Source: Solilutibacter tolerans
Lineage (GTDB): Bacteria > Pseudomonadota > Gammaproteobacteria > Xanthomonadales > Xanthomonadaceae
Assembly (NCBI RefSeq): GCF_900155935.1
Contig: NZ_FTLW01000005.1
Coordinates: 1-64,000, forward strand
DNA: 64,000 nucleotides
Direction of reading: 5' to 3'
The notes beneath the pieces were generated by a model. The model was not told the origin of the DNA. It made no database searches and saw only the letters and a list, made by a program, of their open reading frames with translations. A program made the translations under genes and the position numbers. Shown one piece after another: positions 17,183-25,691 of this stretch; the first letter of the stretch is position 1; each line of letters begins with the position of its first letter.

Positions 17183-18525
17183 CGAGTGAATTGCAGGCGT
17201 TGACCTTGAGCTTGCCCGATCAGGCGTGAACCGTCCCACACCTGCACGCCATTGACCCAGGTACCGGCGATGCGCGATGCAAACGTGTGGCCTTCGAACG
17301 GCGACCAACCGCATTTGGAGAGGATGTCGCTGCGTTCGACCGTCATCGGGCGATCTTCCACCATGACAAGGTCTGCAAAGAATCCTTCGCGCAGGAAGCC
17401 GCGCTCGGCGACATCGAACAATTGCGCTGGCGCATGAGCGAACTTCTGCACCACTTGGGCGCGGGTGAGCCGTGCCTCGTGCACGTGTTCCAGTGCGACT
17501 TGCAATGCGTACTGCACCAACGGCAGGCCACTTGGAGCCTTGGCATAGGGTTGCTGCTTTTCTTCCCGCGTGTGGGGTGCGTGATCGGTGGCGAGCACGT
17601 CGATGACGTCATTCGCCAGCGCAGCGATCAGCGCGACACGGTCGGCTTCGTCCTTGATCGCCGGGTTGCACTTGATGAGGTTGCCCAGGCGTGGGTAGTC
17701 CTGGCGCGCAAAATGCAGGAAGTGCACGCAGGTCTCGGCGGTGATGCGCTTGCGGCTGCCGTCGGCGCGAATCATGGGGCCGCGCTCGAACAGCGCCAAT
17801 TCATCGGCGGTGGAAATATGCAGTACATGCAAACGAGTGTCGTGGCGACGTGCAAGCTCGGTCGCAAGCGTGCTGGATTTCAGACACGCCTCGCGGCTGC
17901 GAATATCGGGGTGATGCTCGGCGGAAAGTGCATCGCCATATTTCGCCTGGAACTCGGCGAACTTGGCATCGATCATCGGTGTGTCTTCGCAGTGGGTGAT
18001 GATCGGCACCGGCGTTTCGCGGAAGATCGCATCCAGGGTGTCAGGATCGTCCACCAGCATGTTGCCGGTCGAGGCGCCCATGAACACCTTGATGCCCGGC
18101 GCGGCCTTCGGGTCCAGTGCGCGGATGGCATCCAGATTGTCGTTGCTGGCCCCATGGTAGAAGCCGAAATTACCCCAGACGCGCCCTGCGGCGAGCGCGT
18201 ACTTGGCTTCCAGCGCCGCGCTGTCGAGTGTCGGCGGGTTGGTGTTGGGCATGTCCATGAAACTGGTGATGCCGCCGGCCACGGCTGCCGCGGACTCGCT
18301 GGCCATGTCGCCTTTGTGGGTGAGACCTGGTTCGCGGAAATGCACCTGGTCATCGATCATCCCCGGCATCAGCCAGCGGCCTTCGGCATCGATCACGGTT
18401 TCGCCGGGCTTGGCCGCCAGGGCGTCGCCAATAATCGCGATGCGGTCGCCTTCGATGCGCAGGTCGCCTTCGAATTCGCGGCCTTCGTTGACCAGGCGGG
18501 CGTTGACGATGAGGGTCGAGGTCAT
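17179..18525 (-). CDS. pyrC: Dihydroorotase (class I type)
   Basis: This 448-residue amidohydrolase should catalyse the ring closure of carbamoyl-aspartate to dihydroorotate in pyrimidine synthesis. PGMIDDQVHFREPGLTHKGD carries the HxR metal/substrate signature; in the HxH position it reads QVH, a common variant in this branch. VLATDHAPH provides the catalytic Asp. Start ATG 18525 was taken as the first codon of the conserved strand. Allantoinases and hydantoinases share this fold, so dihydroorotase is the best but not the only reading. It overlaps the M23 gene and follows yidD by 10 nt. Confidence 0.82.
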   Translation of the reverse strand: MTSTLIVNARLVNEGREFEGDLRIEGDRIAIIGDALAAKPGETVIDAEGRWLMPGMIDDQVHFREPGLTHKGDMASESAAAVAGGITSFMDMPNTNPPTLDSAALEAKYALAAGRVWGNFGFYHGASNDNLDAIRALDPKAAPGIKVFMGASTGNMLVDDPDTLDAIFRETPVPIITHCEDTPMIDAKFAEFQAKYGDALSAEHHPDIRSREACLKSSTLATELARRHDTRLHVLHISTADELALFERGPMIRADGSRKRITAETCVHFLHFARQDYPRLGNLIKCNPAIKDEADRVALIAALANDVIDVLATDHAPHTREEKQQPYAKAPSGLPLVQYALQVALEHVHEARLTRAQVVQKFAHAPAQLFDVAERGFLREGFFADLVMVEDRPMTVERSDILSKCGWSPFEGHTFASRIAGTWVNGVQVWDGSRLIGQAQGQRLQFTR

Positions 18526-18535
18526 GGGAGTCCTG

Positions 18536-18757
18536 TCAGTGGCTGGGCGGCACGGGGTCATGCCCGCCGGGGTGGAGGGGGTGGCAGCGGCCGATCCGTT
18601 TAACGGCCAGCCAGCTGCCGCGCAGCGGCCCGAAACGCTCTATCGCCCCCATCGCGTACTCCGAGCAGGTGGGGGTGAAACGGCAGCGCTGGCCGAGCAT
18701 CGGGCTGATCCAGCGCTTGTACCCACGTAGGCAAATGATGAGGAATCTGGAGATCAC
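18536..18757 (-). CDS. yidD: Membrane protein insertion efficiency factor YidD
   Basis: This 73-residue protein has the YidD core [28 protein letters not shown] and [10 protein letters not shown], with three conserved cysteines and an amphipathic N-terminal helix. It aids YidC-dependent membrane protein insertion. The start is GTG 18757. In many bacteria it sits between rnpA and yidC; here it lies directly before pyrC. Confidence 0.92.
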   Translation of the reverse strand: MISRFLIICLRGYKRWISPMLGQRCRFTPTCSEYAMGAIERFGPLRGSWLAVKRIGRCHPLHPGGHDPVPPSH

Positions 18758-18793
18758 AAGGCTTGTACGCCGAAATGCGGGATAATGGCGCGC

Positions 18794-18822
18794 TTGCCCG
18801 GGTGGAAGCCCTAGGCTATAAC
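18794..18822 (+). promoter_or_regulatory. Probable sigma-70 promoter of dksA
   Basis: TTGCCC (18794-18799) and TATAAC (18817-18822) are separated by exactly 17 nt and lie 41 nt before the GTG start of the dksA-like gene. The -10 box matches 5 of 6 and the -35 box 4 of 6 consensus positions. Confidence 0.5.
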
Positions 18823-18862
18823 AGCCCGCTTCCCCGGCTCAAGGGAACTCAAGGAATCATAC

Positions 18863-19918
18863 GTGGCAGTCAAGAAACCTGCGAAAAAGACCCCGACCAA
18901 GGCCGCCAAGCCGGCAGCCAAGGCCACCAAATCCACCGCCAAGCCCGCGAAGAAGGCTGCGGCCAAACCGGAGAAGGTGAAAAAGGTCGTCGCCAAACCG
19001 GCTGCCCAACCCAAATCTGCAGCCGCCAAGCCTGCGCCCGCCAAGAAAGCGGCGGCTAAGGCTGCGCCTGCGAAGAAGCCAGCTGCCAAGCCTGCGCCCG
19101 CCAAGAAAGCGGCGGCTAAGGCTGCGCCTGCGAAGAAGCCGGCTGCCAAGACTGCGTCAGTCAAGGCTGCGCCGGTCAAGGCAGCTCCCAGCAAGCCCGC
19201 AGTGGCCAAGAAGGCCGTGCCGGCCAAGAAAGCTGCGCCGGCCAAGAAAGCTGCGCCGGCCAAGAAGGCCGCAGCCGTCCAGCCAGCGGCGGTGAAAACC
19301 GCGCCCGCCAAGAAAGCGGTGGCCCCGGCCAAGGCCAAGGCGACGAAAGCTGCGCCAGTGGCGGCACCCAAGCCTGTCGCCAAGCCCGCTTTCACTGCGA
19401 AGCCGCCCGTTGGGAAGGTCGCGCGCGCCGTGATTGCATCGCCCAAGCAGGATGCACCGAAGGCCAAGGGCAAGCCGCTCAACTACAAGACCGATGATGT
19501 GACGGGTCGCCCGATCCTGCCCGCCGGCTACAAGCCTTCGGCGAGCGAGGAATACATGAACCCGCTGCAGCTGGAGTATTTCCGCCAGAAGTTGATCACG
19601 CGCCGCGAGGAGCTGGTCGAAGAATCCAAGCAGACCATCGAAAACCTGCGCGACGAAGTGCGTGACATCGGCGATGAAGCCGAACGCGCCAGCCGCGAGA
19701 CCGAGAATGCGCTGGAGCTGCGTACGCGGGATCGTTATCGCAAGCTGATCAACAAGATCGAAAGCATCATCCGGCGCGTTGACGATGGCGATTACGGTTA
19801 TTGCGTCGATACTGGCGAAGAGATCGGCCTGGATCGCCTGGAGGCGCGCCCGCAGGCTGAGCGCACCATCGACGCACAGGAGCGTTGGGAGATCCGCCAG
19901 AAGCAGCAGGGCGACTAA
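18863..19918 (+). CDS. dksA: DksA-family transcription factor with long Ala/Lys-rich arm
   Basis: This 351-residue protein has two parts. Residues 1 to about 205 are almost entirely Ala, Lys and Pro (AAKPAPAKKA-type repeats), like histone H1 tails. Residues from about 230 on are a DksA coiled coil (RREELVEESKQTIENLRDE) and globular end. DksA binds the RNA polymerase secondary channel and acts with ppGpp. The zinc finger is degraded: only one cysteine (YGYCVDTGEE) remains and the second pair reads RTIDAQ, as in some alpha- and gammaproteobacterial forms. The start is GTG 18863 with AAGGA 7 nt upstream. The basic arm may bind DNA. An intrinsic terminator follows. Confidence 0.9.
   Translation: MAVKKPAKKTPTKAAKPAAKATKSTAKPAKKAAAKPEKVKKVVAKPAAQPKSAAAKPAPAKKAAAKAAPAKKPAAKPAPAKKAAAKAAPAKKPAAKTASVKAAPVKAAPSKPAVAKKAVPAKKAAPAKKAAPAKKAAAVQPAAVKTAPAKKAVAPAKAKATKAAPVAAPKPVAKPAFTAKPPVGKVARAVIASPKQDAPKAKGKPLNYKTDDVTGRPILPAGYKPSASEEYMNPLQLEYFRQKLITRREELVEESKQTIENLRDEVRDIGDEAERASRETENALELRTRDRYRKLINKIESIIRRVDDGDYGYCVDTGEEIGLDRLEARPQAERTIDAQERWEIRQKQQGD
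19021..19140 (+). repeat. 60-bp direct tandem repeat inside dksA
   Basis: Positions 19021-19080 and 19081-19140 are identical except for one base, so 20 codons of the Ala/Lys arm are exactly duplicated. A shorter 18-bp unit (GCCAAGAAAGCTGCGCCG) recurs at about 19222-19262. Such repeats can change copy number by slippage without shifting the frame. Confidence 0.9.
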
Positions 19919-19945
19919 GCCCCAGCTTCCAGCATCGCAATAAGC

Positions 19946-19970
19946 AAAACCCCGCCTCGGCGGGGTTTTT
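19946..19970 (+). terminator. Intrinsic terminator after dksA
   Basis: The stem CCCCGC / GCGGGG with a short CTCG loop is preceded by four A and followed by five T, 27 nt after the dksA stop. The flanking A/T arms also make it usable for the convergent minus-strand gene ending at 19997. Confidence 0.9.
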
Positions 19971-19996
19971 GTTGTGGCCGATGTGAACCGGAGGCT

Positions 19997-20638
19997 TCAG
20001 GCACCGTCAGCGATGAAACCCACCTTGGCATGCGAGCCGTCGCAGAACGGTTTATTTTGCGAGTGACCGCAGCGGCATAGCCAGGTCTGCGTAGTGCGAT
20101 CCACGGTGTGACCGGTGCCGGTAACCACCTCCAGGTTGCCGGTCACTTCAAGCGGGCCGTTCTTCTGCGGCACCACATCCAGCGGGCCATTGCGTGCTGG
20201 CAGGGGCTCGGAAGCTTTCGGCTCGCGCTCGCCACTGGCGATGAAGCCGCCATCTACGTGGCTGCCATCGCAATAGGGTTTTTCCTTGGAAAGGCCGCAG
20301 CGGCACAAGGTGGCGCGCAGGCGGGGTTCTTCGCCCGCGATACGCAGTTCTGCGTTGAAAGCCAGCGGGCCGTCCTCGCGCATGCGCACCAGGTTGACGA
20401 TGGGCGCGGGCTCTTGCGGGCCACCATCGGTGCGCTCATACGTGATTGCGCCGGAGGGGCATAGGCGCGCGGTCATCGCCACTTCATCGGGCGATGTGGC
20501 ATCGGGATGAATCCATTCGCCCTCGACATTGGGGACGAATACGTCCGGGTGCGAGAGTACGCAGTTGCGCGAATGGATGCAGCGCTTGCCTTCGAAATGG
20601 ATGGTGATCTCGCGACCGCGAGCGGTTTCCTTGGCTAT
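19997..20638 (-). CDS. Fer4_19 plus double-CDGSH iron-sulfur protein, apparent ATA start
   Basis: This protein of about 213 residues starts with a divergent single-cluster ferredoxin domain (GKRCIHSRNC and LCPSGAI). Two CDGSH motifs follow (CRCGLSKEKPYCDGSH and CRCGHSQNKPFCDGSH), each binding a [2Fe-2S] cluster through three Cys and one His. It is probably a cytoplasmic redox or cluster-transfer protein. The frame has no ATG, GTG or TTG after the in-frame stop at 20693 until a GTG at 20482, which would cut off the Fer4_19 domain. GGGAG (20645-20649) lies 6 nt before an ATA at 20638, giving a natural-looking N-terminus (xAKETARGREITIHF). Either a rare ATA start or a mutated ATG is implied. The gene follows the MFS gene by 54 nt. 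Confidence 0.75.
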   Translation of the reverse strand: MAKETARGREITIHFEGKRCIHSRNCVLSHPDVFVPNVEGEWIHPDATSPDEVAMTARLCPSGAITYERTDGGPQEPAPIVNLVRMREDGPLAFNAELRIAGEEPRLRATLCRCGLSKEKPYCDGSHVDGGFIASGEREPKASEPLPARNGPLDVVPQKNGPLEVTGNLEVVTGTGHTVDRTTQTWLCRCGHSQNKPFCDGSHAKVGFIADGA

Positions 20639-20692
20639 GCGCTTCTCCCGATACGATGCCCCCGAGTCTACGTCGTGAATGTCACGGCGGCG

Positions 20693-21979
20693 TCATTGCA
20701 GGTCGCGCAGATCCAGTCGACGCAGTTTCGGAGCGAGTTTGGCGGCCGATGCGGCGACCCCCATCGTCACGCAGCCGCCCAGCACCACCGCAGGGACCAG
20801 ACCCAGCAATCGCGCCATCGAGCCGGCGTAGAAGGCGCCGAGCTCGTTGGAAGAACCGATGAAGATGCTGTTGATCGACGACACGCGTCCGCGCATTTCA
20901 TCTGGTGTGGCAAGTTGCAGGATGGTGGAGCGAGTCACCACCGAGACGCCATCGCAAATACCTGAGAGCACCAAAAACAGCAGCGACAGCCACAGCACCT
21001 CGGACAGACCGAAGCCGATCATGCACAGGCCGAATCCAGCGACCGCGAACAGCAGGATGCGGCCTGCGTTCTTTTGCAGCGGGCGACGCGCCAGCCACAA
21101 GGCGACGGATACAGAACCGAGCGCAGGTGCGCCACGCATCAGGCCCAGTGCCTCGGGCCCTGCATGCAGGATCTCCTTGATGAAGGCGGGTGCGAGCGAG
21201 ATTGCGCCGCCAAACAGCACGGCGAACATGTCCAGCGCCAGCGCACCGAGCACGATCTGGTTGCCGAAGACGAAGCGCAGGCCCTCCCGAATGCTGGCGA
21301 ACACCGGGCCTTGCTGCATCTGCTTGGGCGGCTCGGTGACCTGCATCATCGCAAGTGCACTGACCGCGCACAGGCCGAAGGCCGATGCGACTGCATAGGC
21401 CACATCTGCGCCCGCCCAACCGACCAGCGCGCCGCCGAATGCGGGCCCCAGCACCAGTCCGGACTGGAACATCACGCTGCCCAGGCTGGCCCCGCGCACG
21501 AACTGCTCGCGCTTGAGCACGCGGGCGAACAAGGCGTTGTAGATCGGGCCAAGGAAGGCGCGCGCGCAGCCGCCCAGTGCGATCGCCGCGTAAATCGGCC
21601 AGAGGCTGTCCTTGATCGGCCAATAGCGGGTGAGTGCCCATAGCACCAGTGCAGTGAGCATCAGCAACGTGCATGCGGCCATGCCCAGTTTGCGCCGCGG
21701 CAAGGTATCGACCAGATAGCCGGCGAACGGCGCGACGCAGAAGAACGGAATGACTTCGGCCAGGCCGATCAGCGCGAGCGAGAACGGGTTGCGGGTGAGC
21801 TCGTACACCTGCCAGCCGACGGTTACCGCGACGATCTGGTAGCACAGCATCGTCGAGATGCGGTACGCCATCAGCCAGCGGAAGCCGGGGTTGCGCAGCA
21901 GGGCGCCGACGGTTTCGCCGGGCAGCGGCACGGGAGGCTCGGGGGGCGTCAGGTCGCCGGGCGAGCGTGGGCGGCCCAT
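20693..21979 (-). CDS. MFS transporter
   Basis: This 428-residue major facilitator protein has about 12 transmembrane helices. The loop after helix 2 reads GYLVDTLPRRKLG, matching the MFS G-x3-D-R/K-x-G/R-R motif loosely, and the equivalent loop in the second half (ARRPLQKNAGR) is present. It resembles the enterobactin-exporter-like MFS group, but the substrate cannot be told from sequence. Start ATG 21979 follows sufE by 9 nt, so they probably share a transcript. Confidence 0.8.
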   Translation of the reverse strand: MGRPRSPGDLTPPEPPVPLPGETVGALLRNPGFRWLMAYRISTMLCYQIVAVTVGWQVYELTRNPFSLALIGLAEVIPFFCVAPFAGYLVDTLPRRKLGMAACTLLMLTALVLWALTRYWPIKDSLWPIYAAIALGGCARAFLGPIYNALFARVLKREQFVRGASLGSVMFQSGLVLGPAFGGALVGWAGADVAYAVASAFGLCAVSALAMMQVTEPPKQMQQGPVFASIREGLRFVFGNQIVLGALALDMFAVLFGGAISLAPAFIKEILHAGPEALGLMRGAPALGSVSVALWLARRPLQKNAGRILLFAVAGFGLCMIGFGLSEVLWLSLLFLVLSGICDGVSVVTRSTILQLATPDEMRGRVSSINSIFIGSSNELGAFYAGSMARLLGLVPAVVLGGCVTMGVAASAAKLAPKLRRLDLRDLQ

Positions 21980-21988
21980 TGCCGCGGG

Positions 21989-22429
21989 TCAGCCCTGTGT
22001 TGCCGCGGCGCGATCGCGGATGTAGCCCAGCAGCGCCGCCAAGCCGTTGCTGCGTGTGGGAGACAGATGCTTGGCCAGGCCGATTGCCGAAATGTAATCC
22101 GGCTCGGTCGCGAGGATTTCGGCAGCGGGGCGGCCCGAATACACGCGTAGGGCGAGGTAGATGAGGCCCGAGACGATGGCCGAGTCGCTGATCGCGCGGA
22201 AGTCGAGTTTGTCAGTATCGCCCTCGCCGGTGATCCACACGTTCGACTGGCAGCCGTGCAGGCGGAATTCGTCGGTTTTCAGATGGTCTGGTAGATCAGG
22301 CAGCTTGCGGCCGAGATCGATCAGGTATTGGTAGCGCTCCGACCAATCACCGAACAGCGCGAACTCTTCAGCGATGGCTTCTTGCGCTTCGGCGGCGGTG
22401 GATTCGAGCGGGAAGGGGGATTCGGTCAT
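21989..22429 (-). CDS. sufE: Cysteine desulfuration protein SufE
   Basis: This 146-residue protein accepts sulfur from SufS for Fe-S cluster assembly. The active cysteine is in LHGCQSNVW, near residue 62, and the surrounding FGDWSERYQYLIDLGRKLP and KHLSPTRSNGL blocks are typical of the family. ATG 22429 gives the standard start; the longer in-frame reading runs into a hairpin-rich spacer. The gene precedes the MFS gene and the Fe-S protein on the same strand. Confidence 0.93.
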   Translation of the reverse strand: MTESPFPLESTAAEAQEAIAEEFALFGDWSERYQYLIDLGRKLPDLPDHLKTDEFRLHGCQSNVWITGEGDTDKLDFRAISDSAIVSGLIYLALRVYSGRPAAEILATEPDYISAIGLAKHLSPTRSNGLAALLGYIRDRAAATQG

Positions 22430-22458
22430 TTGGAAGTTGCTTATTGTTAGTCCTGCGA

Positions 22459-22517
22459 CGCCATCCATGGCGCGAAAGTGATGCTTCGGATCGTCCGGTC
22501 CAGCCATCCATGGCTGG
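22459..22517. repeat. Pair of GCCATCCATGGC hairpin elements
   Basis: GCCATCCATGGC occurs twice, 42 nt apart (22460-22471 and 22502-22513), each as the centre of a slightly longer inverted repeat (CGCCAT..ATGGCG and CCAGCCA..TGGCTGG). The paired imperfect palindromes between two genes resemble REP-type extragenic repeats. Whether they recur elsewhere in the genome cannot be seen here. Confidence 0.55.
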
Positions 22518-22530
22518 GCGTTCGGAAGGG

Positions 22531-22557
22531 TAGGCGATGCCGATAGGGCATCGCCTA
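22531..22557 (-). terminator. Hairpin overlapping the cysS stop codon
   Basis: The 11-bp stem TAGGCGATGCC / GGCATCGCCTA with a 5-nt loop includes the cysS TAG. No U-run follows on the minus strand, so it is better viewed as a 3'-end stabilising or weak terminator structure. Confidence 0.5.
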
Positions 22558-23937
22558 GACACCCTTCCTCACCCAACGCACGCCCTGCGGCGTGTCTTCC
22601 AGCACGATGCCCTCATCAGCCAGCTGGTCGCGGATGGCATCAGCACGGGCGAAATCGCGCGCCTGCTTGGCCGCGATGCGTTCATCGACCAGCTGCTGGA
22701 TGCGTGCGTCGTCATCACAGGATGCACCACGTGCGAACCATTCGGCGGGCGTTTGCTGTAACAGGCCCAGCACCTTGCCGGCGCCGAGCAGCGCGGATTT
22801 CGCTTCGCGCTTGGCATCGGTCGATTCAGCCTTGCGCGCTTCGCTGGCGAGGCGTGCGATCTCGGCCAGAGCTGCCGGTGTGTTCAGATCATCGTCCAGG
22901 ATGTGTTCGATCTCGGCGGGAATACGCCCCTCCGCATCGACATCGCCCAAATCACGCAAGGTTCCGTAGAGACGATCCAAGGTGCGGATGGATTGCTCGA
23001 TCAGTCCGTCGCTCCACTCCAGCGGCTGGCGGTAATGCGCGGACAACAGGGCATAGCGCAGCGCTTCGGGCGGATGCGCACGCACCAGGTCGTGCACCTT
23101 CTCGATGTTGCCGAGCGACTTGCTCATCTTGGCACCGCCGAAATTCAGCATGCCGTTGTGCATCCAGACGCGCGCGAAGGTCTTGCCGCCGTGTGCGCAC
23201 TCGCTCTGCGCGATCTCGTTCTCATGGTGCGGGAATTGCAGGTCGATGCCGCCCGCATGGATGTCGATGGTCTCGCCCAGATGCGCCGCCGCCATCGCCG
23301 AGCACTCGATATGCCAGCCGGGGCGGCCGCGGCCCCAGGGCGAATCCCAGCCTGGGAGGTCGTCGGTCGAGGGCTTCCACAGCACGAAATCGCCCGGATC
23401 GCGCTTGTACGGGGCCAAGTCGATGCGCGCGCCGGCCAGCATGTCCTCGGGGTCGCGGCGCGAGAGCTTGCCGTAATCCGTGTAGCTCGCCACCGAAAAC
23501 AGCACGTGGTTCTCGGCCGCATAGGCATGGCCATCGGCAATCAGCCGCTCGCACATCGCGATGATGTCGGCGATGTGATCGGTCGCTGCGGGTTCCATGT
23601 CCGGGGCGAACTCACCATCCACACCCAGCATCGCCATGTCTTCGCGATAAGCCGCGGCGAAGCGGTCGGTGATGGCGGAGATCGGCGTGCCGGCTTCCTT
23701 GGCTGCCGCGTTGATTTTGTCGTCGATGTCGGTGATGTTGCGTGCATAGCGCAAACCGCCGTAACGCCGACGCAACAGGGCCGCCAGCACACCAAATACC
23801 ACCGGCCCGCGCGCATTGCCGATATGCACGTAGTTGTAGACCGTGGGGCCGCAGACATACATCGTCGGGCTGGCCGGGTCTTGCGGCTGGAAAGGCTCCA
23901 GGCGGCGGGTCAGGGTGTTGTAGAGATGCAGGCTCAT
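22555..23937 (-). CDS. cysS: Cysteinyl-tRNA synthetase
   Basis: This 460-residue class I aminoacyl-tRNA synthetase charges tRNA(Cys). The HIGH motif appears as HIGNARGP near residue 38 and KMSKS as AKMSKSLGN near residue 270. Zinc-site residues are in [17 protein letters not shown] and [12 protein letters not shown]. The length is normal. ATG 23937 starts the conserved [11 protein letters not shown]. The stop lies in a hairpin. Confidence 0.96.
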   Translation of the reverse strand: MSLHLYNTLTRRLEPFQPQDPASPTMYVCGPTVYNYVHIGNARGPVVFGVLAALLRRRYGGLRYARNITDIDDKINAAAKEAGTPISAITDRFAAAYREDMAMLGVDGEFAPDMEPAATDHIADIIAMCERLIADGHAYAAENHVLFSVASYTDYGKLSRRDPEDMLAGARIDLAPYKRDPGDFVLWKPSTDDLPGWDSPWGRGRPGWHIECSAMAAAHLGETIDIHAGGIDLQFPHHENEIAQSECAHGGKTFARVWMHNGMLNFGGAKMSKSLGNIEKVHDLVRAHPPEALRYALLSAHYRQPLEWSDGLIEQSIRTLDRLYGTLRDLGDVDAEGRIPAEIEHILDDDLNTPAALAEIARLASEARKAESTDAKREAKSALLGAGKVLGLLQQTPAEWFARGASCDDDARIQQLVDERIAAKQARDFARADAIRDQLADEGIVLEDTPQGVRWVRKGV

Positions 23938-24048
23938 GCGAATCCTCGTGGGGATGTGAATTCTAACGGGCCTGACCCATGCAGTCGCGGTTCAGCTTGG
24001 CGTTGGGGGCGCTGACTAAACTGCAGGCCCTTGTTTCGCGGAAGTCCC

Positions 24049-24411
24049 GTGCCCGTCAACCTTCCGCTTTCGATGGCTTTGGCAATGTCACTCGCATCGC
24101 CGCTGGTGCAGCAGCAGGGCGAAGAAACCTTCGTCCCCGTGGAGCAGGTGCGTTACGACTATGCCGAAGTCCTGCGCGTGCAGCCGGTGGAGCAGGTGAT
24201 CACGACGGGCGTGGTCGAGCGTCGCTGTACCGAACAGGGTAAATGCCGACAGGTGCGTGTCCCGAAGGAACTGCGCCAGACTATCGGTTATGACGTGGAC
24301 TACACCTATCGCGGTAGCAAGTACCGCTCCCGCCTTGCACAAGACCCGGGCCGCCGTGTGCGTATCCGTATTGGCATTACCCCCATGGTCAGCAATCGCG
24401 GCCGCCGCTGA
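24049..24411 (+). CDS. Small secreted protein, UmoD/glycine-zipper-associated type
   Basis: This protein of about 120 residues has a short hydrophobic N-terminus (LPLSMALAMSLASPL). The core RYDYAEVLRVQPV..VITTGVVERRC and the ending YDVDYTYRGSKYRSRL..DPGRRVRIRI resemble the segments flanking glycine-zipper domains in outer-membrane-associated proteins of this group. The glycine zipper itself is missing. GTG 24049 with GGAAG 4 nt upstream is favoured; ATG 24073 is an alternative. It is probably periplasmic with a Cys pair (RRCTEQGKC). Function unknown. Confidence 0.6.
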   Translation: MPVNLPLSMALAMSLASPLVQQQGEETFVPVEQVRYDYAEVLRVQPVEQVITTGVVERRCTEQGKCRQVRVPKELRQTIGYDVDYTYRGSKYRSRLAQDPGRRVRIRIGITPMVSNRGRR

Positions 24412-24457
24412 TGCAATGCTTGTGGACGGGCCCCGCCCGTGCGACCATGCGCGCCTC

Positions 24458-24556
24458 ATGCAAGTCCTGACCGCTTCCGCCGCCTTCGCTTATCAGTCCG
24501 CCGCCTGGATGGCCGCGGGCATGACATCGCGTGCGCGCCGACTGTGCGAATACTGA
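24458..24556 (+). CDS. Candidate leader peptide with RARR run upstream of argF'
   Basis: A 32-residue reading frame from ATG 24458 ends TSRARRLCEY. Its Arg codons at 24530-24541 (CGT GCG CGC CGA) lie 50 nt before the intrinsic terminator at 24591-24616 and 112 nt before argF'. GCCGG at 24559-24563 could pair with CCGGC in the 5' arm of the terminator stem, as an antiterminator would. No good Shine-Dalgarno is visible, and three Arg codons is modest. The reading as an attenuator leader for the arginine operon is therefore tentative. Confidence 0.35.
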   Translation: MQVLTASAAFAYQSAAWMAAGMTSRARRLCEY

Positions 24557-24590
24557 TCGCCGGTCCGGTCTGCGTTGCTGCAGCATCCTG

Positions 24591-24616
24591 AAACCCGGCC
24601 CCGTGCCGGGTTTTTT
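24591..24616 (+). terminator. Intrinsic terminator in the argF' leader region
   Basis: A 9-bp stem (AAACCCGGC / GCCGGGTTT) with a 5-nt loop is followed by an uninterrupted T6. It is 37 nt upstream of argF', so it either ends the preceding transcript or attenuates the arg operon. Confidence 0.8.
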
Positions 24617-24652
24617 CGTTTTCGCCCTTCCACTTTCCAGCTGATTACTGCC

Positions 24653-25663
24653 ATGAAGCACTTCCTCAATACCCAGGACTGGACCCGTGCCGAGCTCGAT
24701 TCGGTGCTGCGCGATGCCGCGTATTACAAGGAGCACAAGTTCGGCGATGCGCTCAAGGGCAAGGGCGTCGCCCTGGTGTTCTTCAACTCGTCCTTGCGCA
24801 CGCGTACCAGCTTCGAGCTGGGCACCTTCCAGTTGGGTGGCCACGCGGTGGTGCTGCAGCCGGGCAAGGATGCCTGGCCGATCGAATTCGACCTCGGCAC
24901 GGTGATGGATGGCGAGGCCGAGGAGCACATCGCCGAAGTGGCCCGTGTGTTGTCTCGCTACGTCGACTTGATCGGCGTGCGCGCCTTCCCGAAGTTCATC
25001 GATTGGTCGATTGATCGCCAGGATCGCGTGCTGAACGGCTTCGCCAAGCATTCGACGGTACCGGTGATCAACATGGAAACGATCACCCATCCTTGCCAGG
25101 AGCTGGCGCACGCGCTGGCCTTGCAGGAGCACTTCGGCACGGAAGACCTGCGCGGCAAGAAGTATGTCCTCACCTGGACCTATCACCCCAAGGCGCTGAA
25201 TACTGCCGTCGCCAATTCCGCGCTCACCATCGCGACGCGCATGGGCATGGACGTGACGTTGCTATGCCCGACCGAGGATTACATCCTCGACGAGCGCTAC
25301 ATGGATTGGGCGAAGCAGAACGTCGTCGAGAATGGCGGCTCACTCGCCGTCAGTCACGACATCACCAGCGCCTATCGCGATGCGGATGTCGTCTATGCCA
25401 AGAGTTGGGGCGCGTTGCCGTACTTTGGAAATTGGGAGAAGGAAAAGCCCATCCGCGACCAGTACAAGCACTTCATCGTCGATGAAGAAAAGATGGGGCT
25501 GACCAATAACGGCGTGTTCTCGCATTGCTTGCCGCTACGCCGCAATGTGAAGGCGACCGACGGCGTGATGGATTCGCCTAACTGCATCGCCATCGACGAG
25601 GCCGAGAACCGCCTGCACGTGCAGAAGGCGGTGATGGCCGTACTTGCCCGACAGAACGACTGA
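24653..25663 (+). CDS. argF': N-acetylornithine carbamoyltransferase
   Basis: This 336-residue transcarbamylase uses N-acetylornithine, not ornithine, to make N-acetylcitrulline, as in Xanthomonas and relatives. The carbamoyl-phosphate site reads [11 protein letters not shown], then [12 protein letters not shown] and [15 protein letters not shown], the last being the AOTCase variant of the HCLP motif. The insertion [21 protein letters not shown] is also typical of the acetylornithine type. It is the first gene of argF'-G-E'-BA-C-H. Start ATG 24653 follows the terminator at 24591-24616. Confidence 0.95.
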   Translation: MKHFLNTQDWTRAELDSVLRDAAYYKEHKFGDALKGKGVALVFFNSSLRTRTSFELGTFQLGGHAVVLQPGKDAWPIEFDLGTVMDGEAEEHIAEVARVLSRYVDLIGVRAFPKFIDWSIDRQDRVLNGFAKHSTVPVINMETITHPCQELAHALALQEHFGTEDLRGKKYVLTWTYHPKALNTAVANSALTIATRMGMDVTLLCPTEDYILDERYMDWAKQNVVENGGSLAVSHDITSAYRDADVVYAKSWGALPYFGNWEKEKPIRDQYKHFIVDEEKMGLTNNGVFSHCLPLRRNVKATDGVMDSPNCIAIDEAENRLHVQKAVMAVLARQND

Positions 25664-25691
25664 CGCGACATCGAACAACCAGGAACAGAAA

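Noticed and set aside
17287-18603. 438-codon plus-strand frame
   Set aside because: Antisense to pyrC; composition biased to His, Arg and Gly and no motif.
18863-19480. Repetitive stretch considered as a CRISPR or satellite array
   Set aside because: The repeats are in frame and encode the Ala/Lys arm of the DksA-like protein, with no unique spacers.
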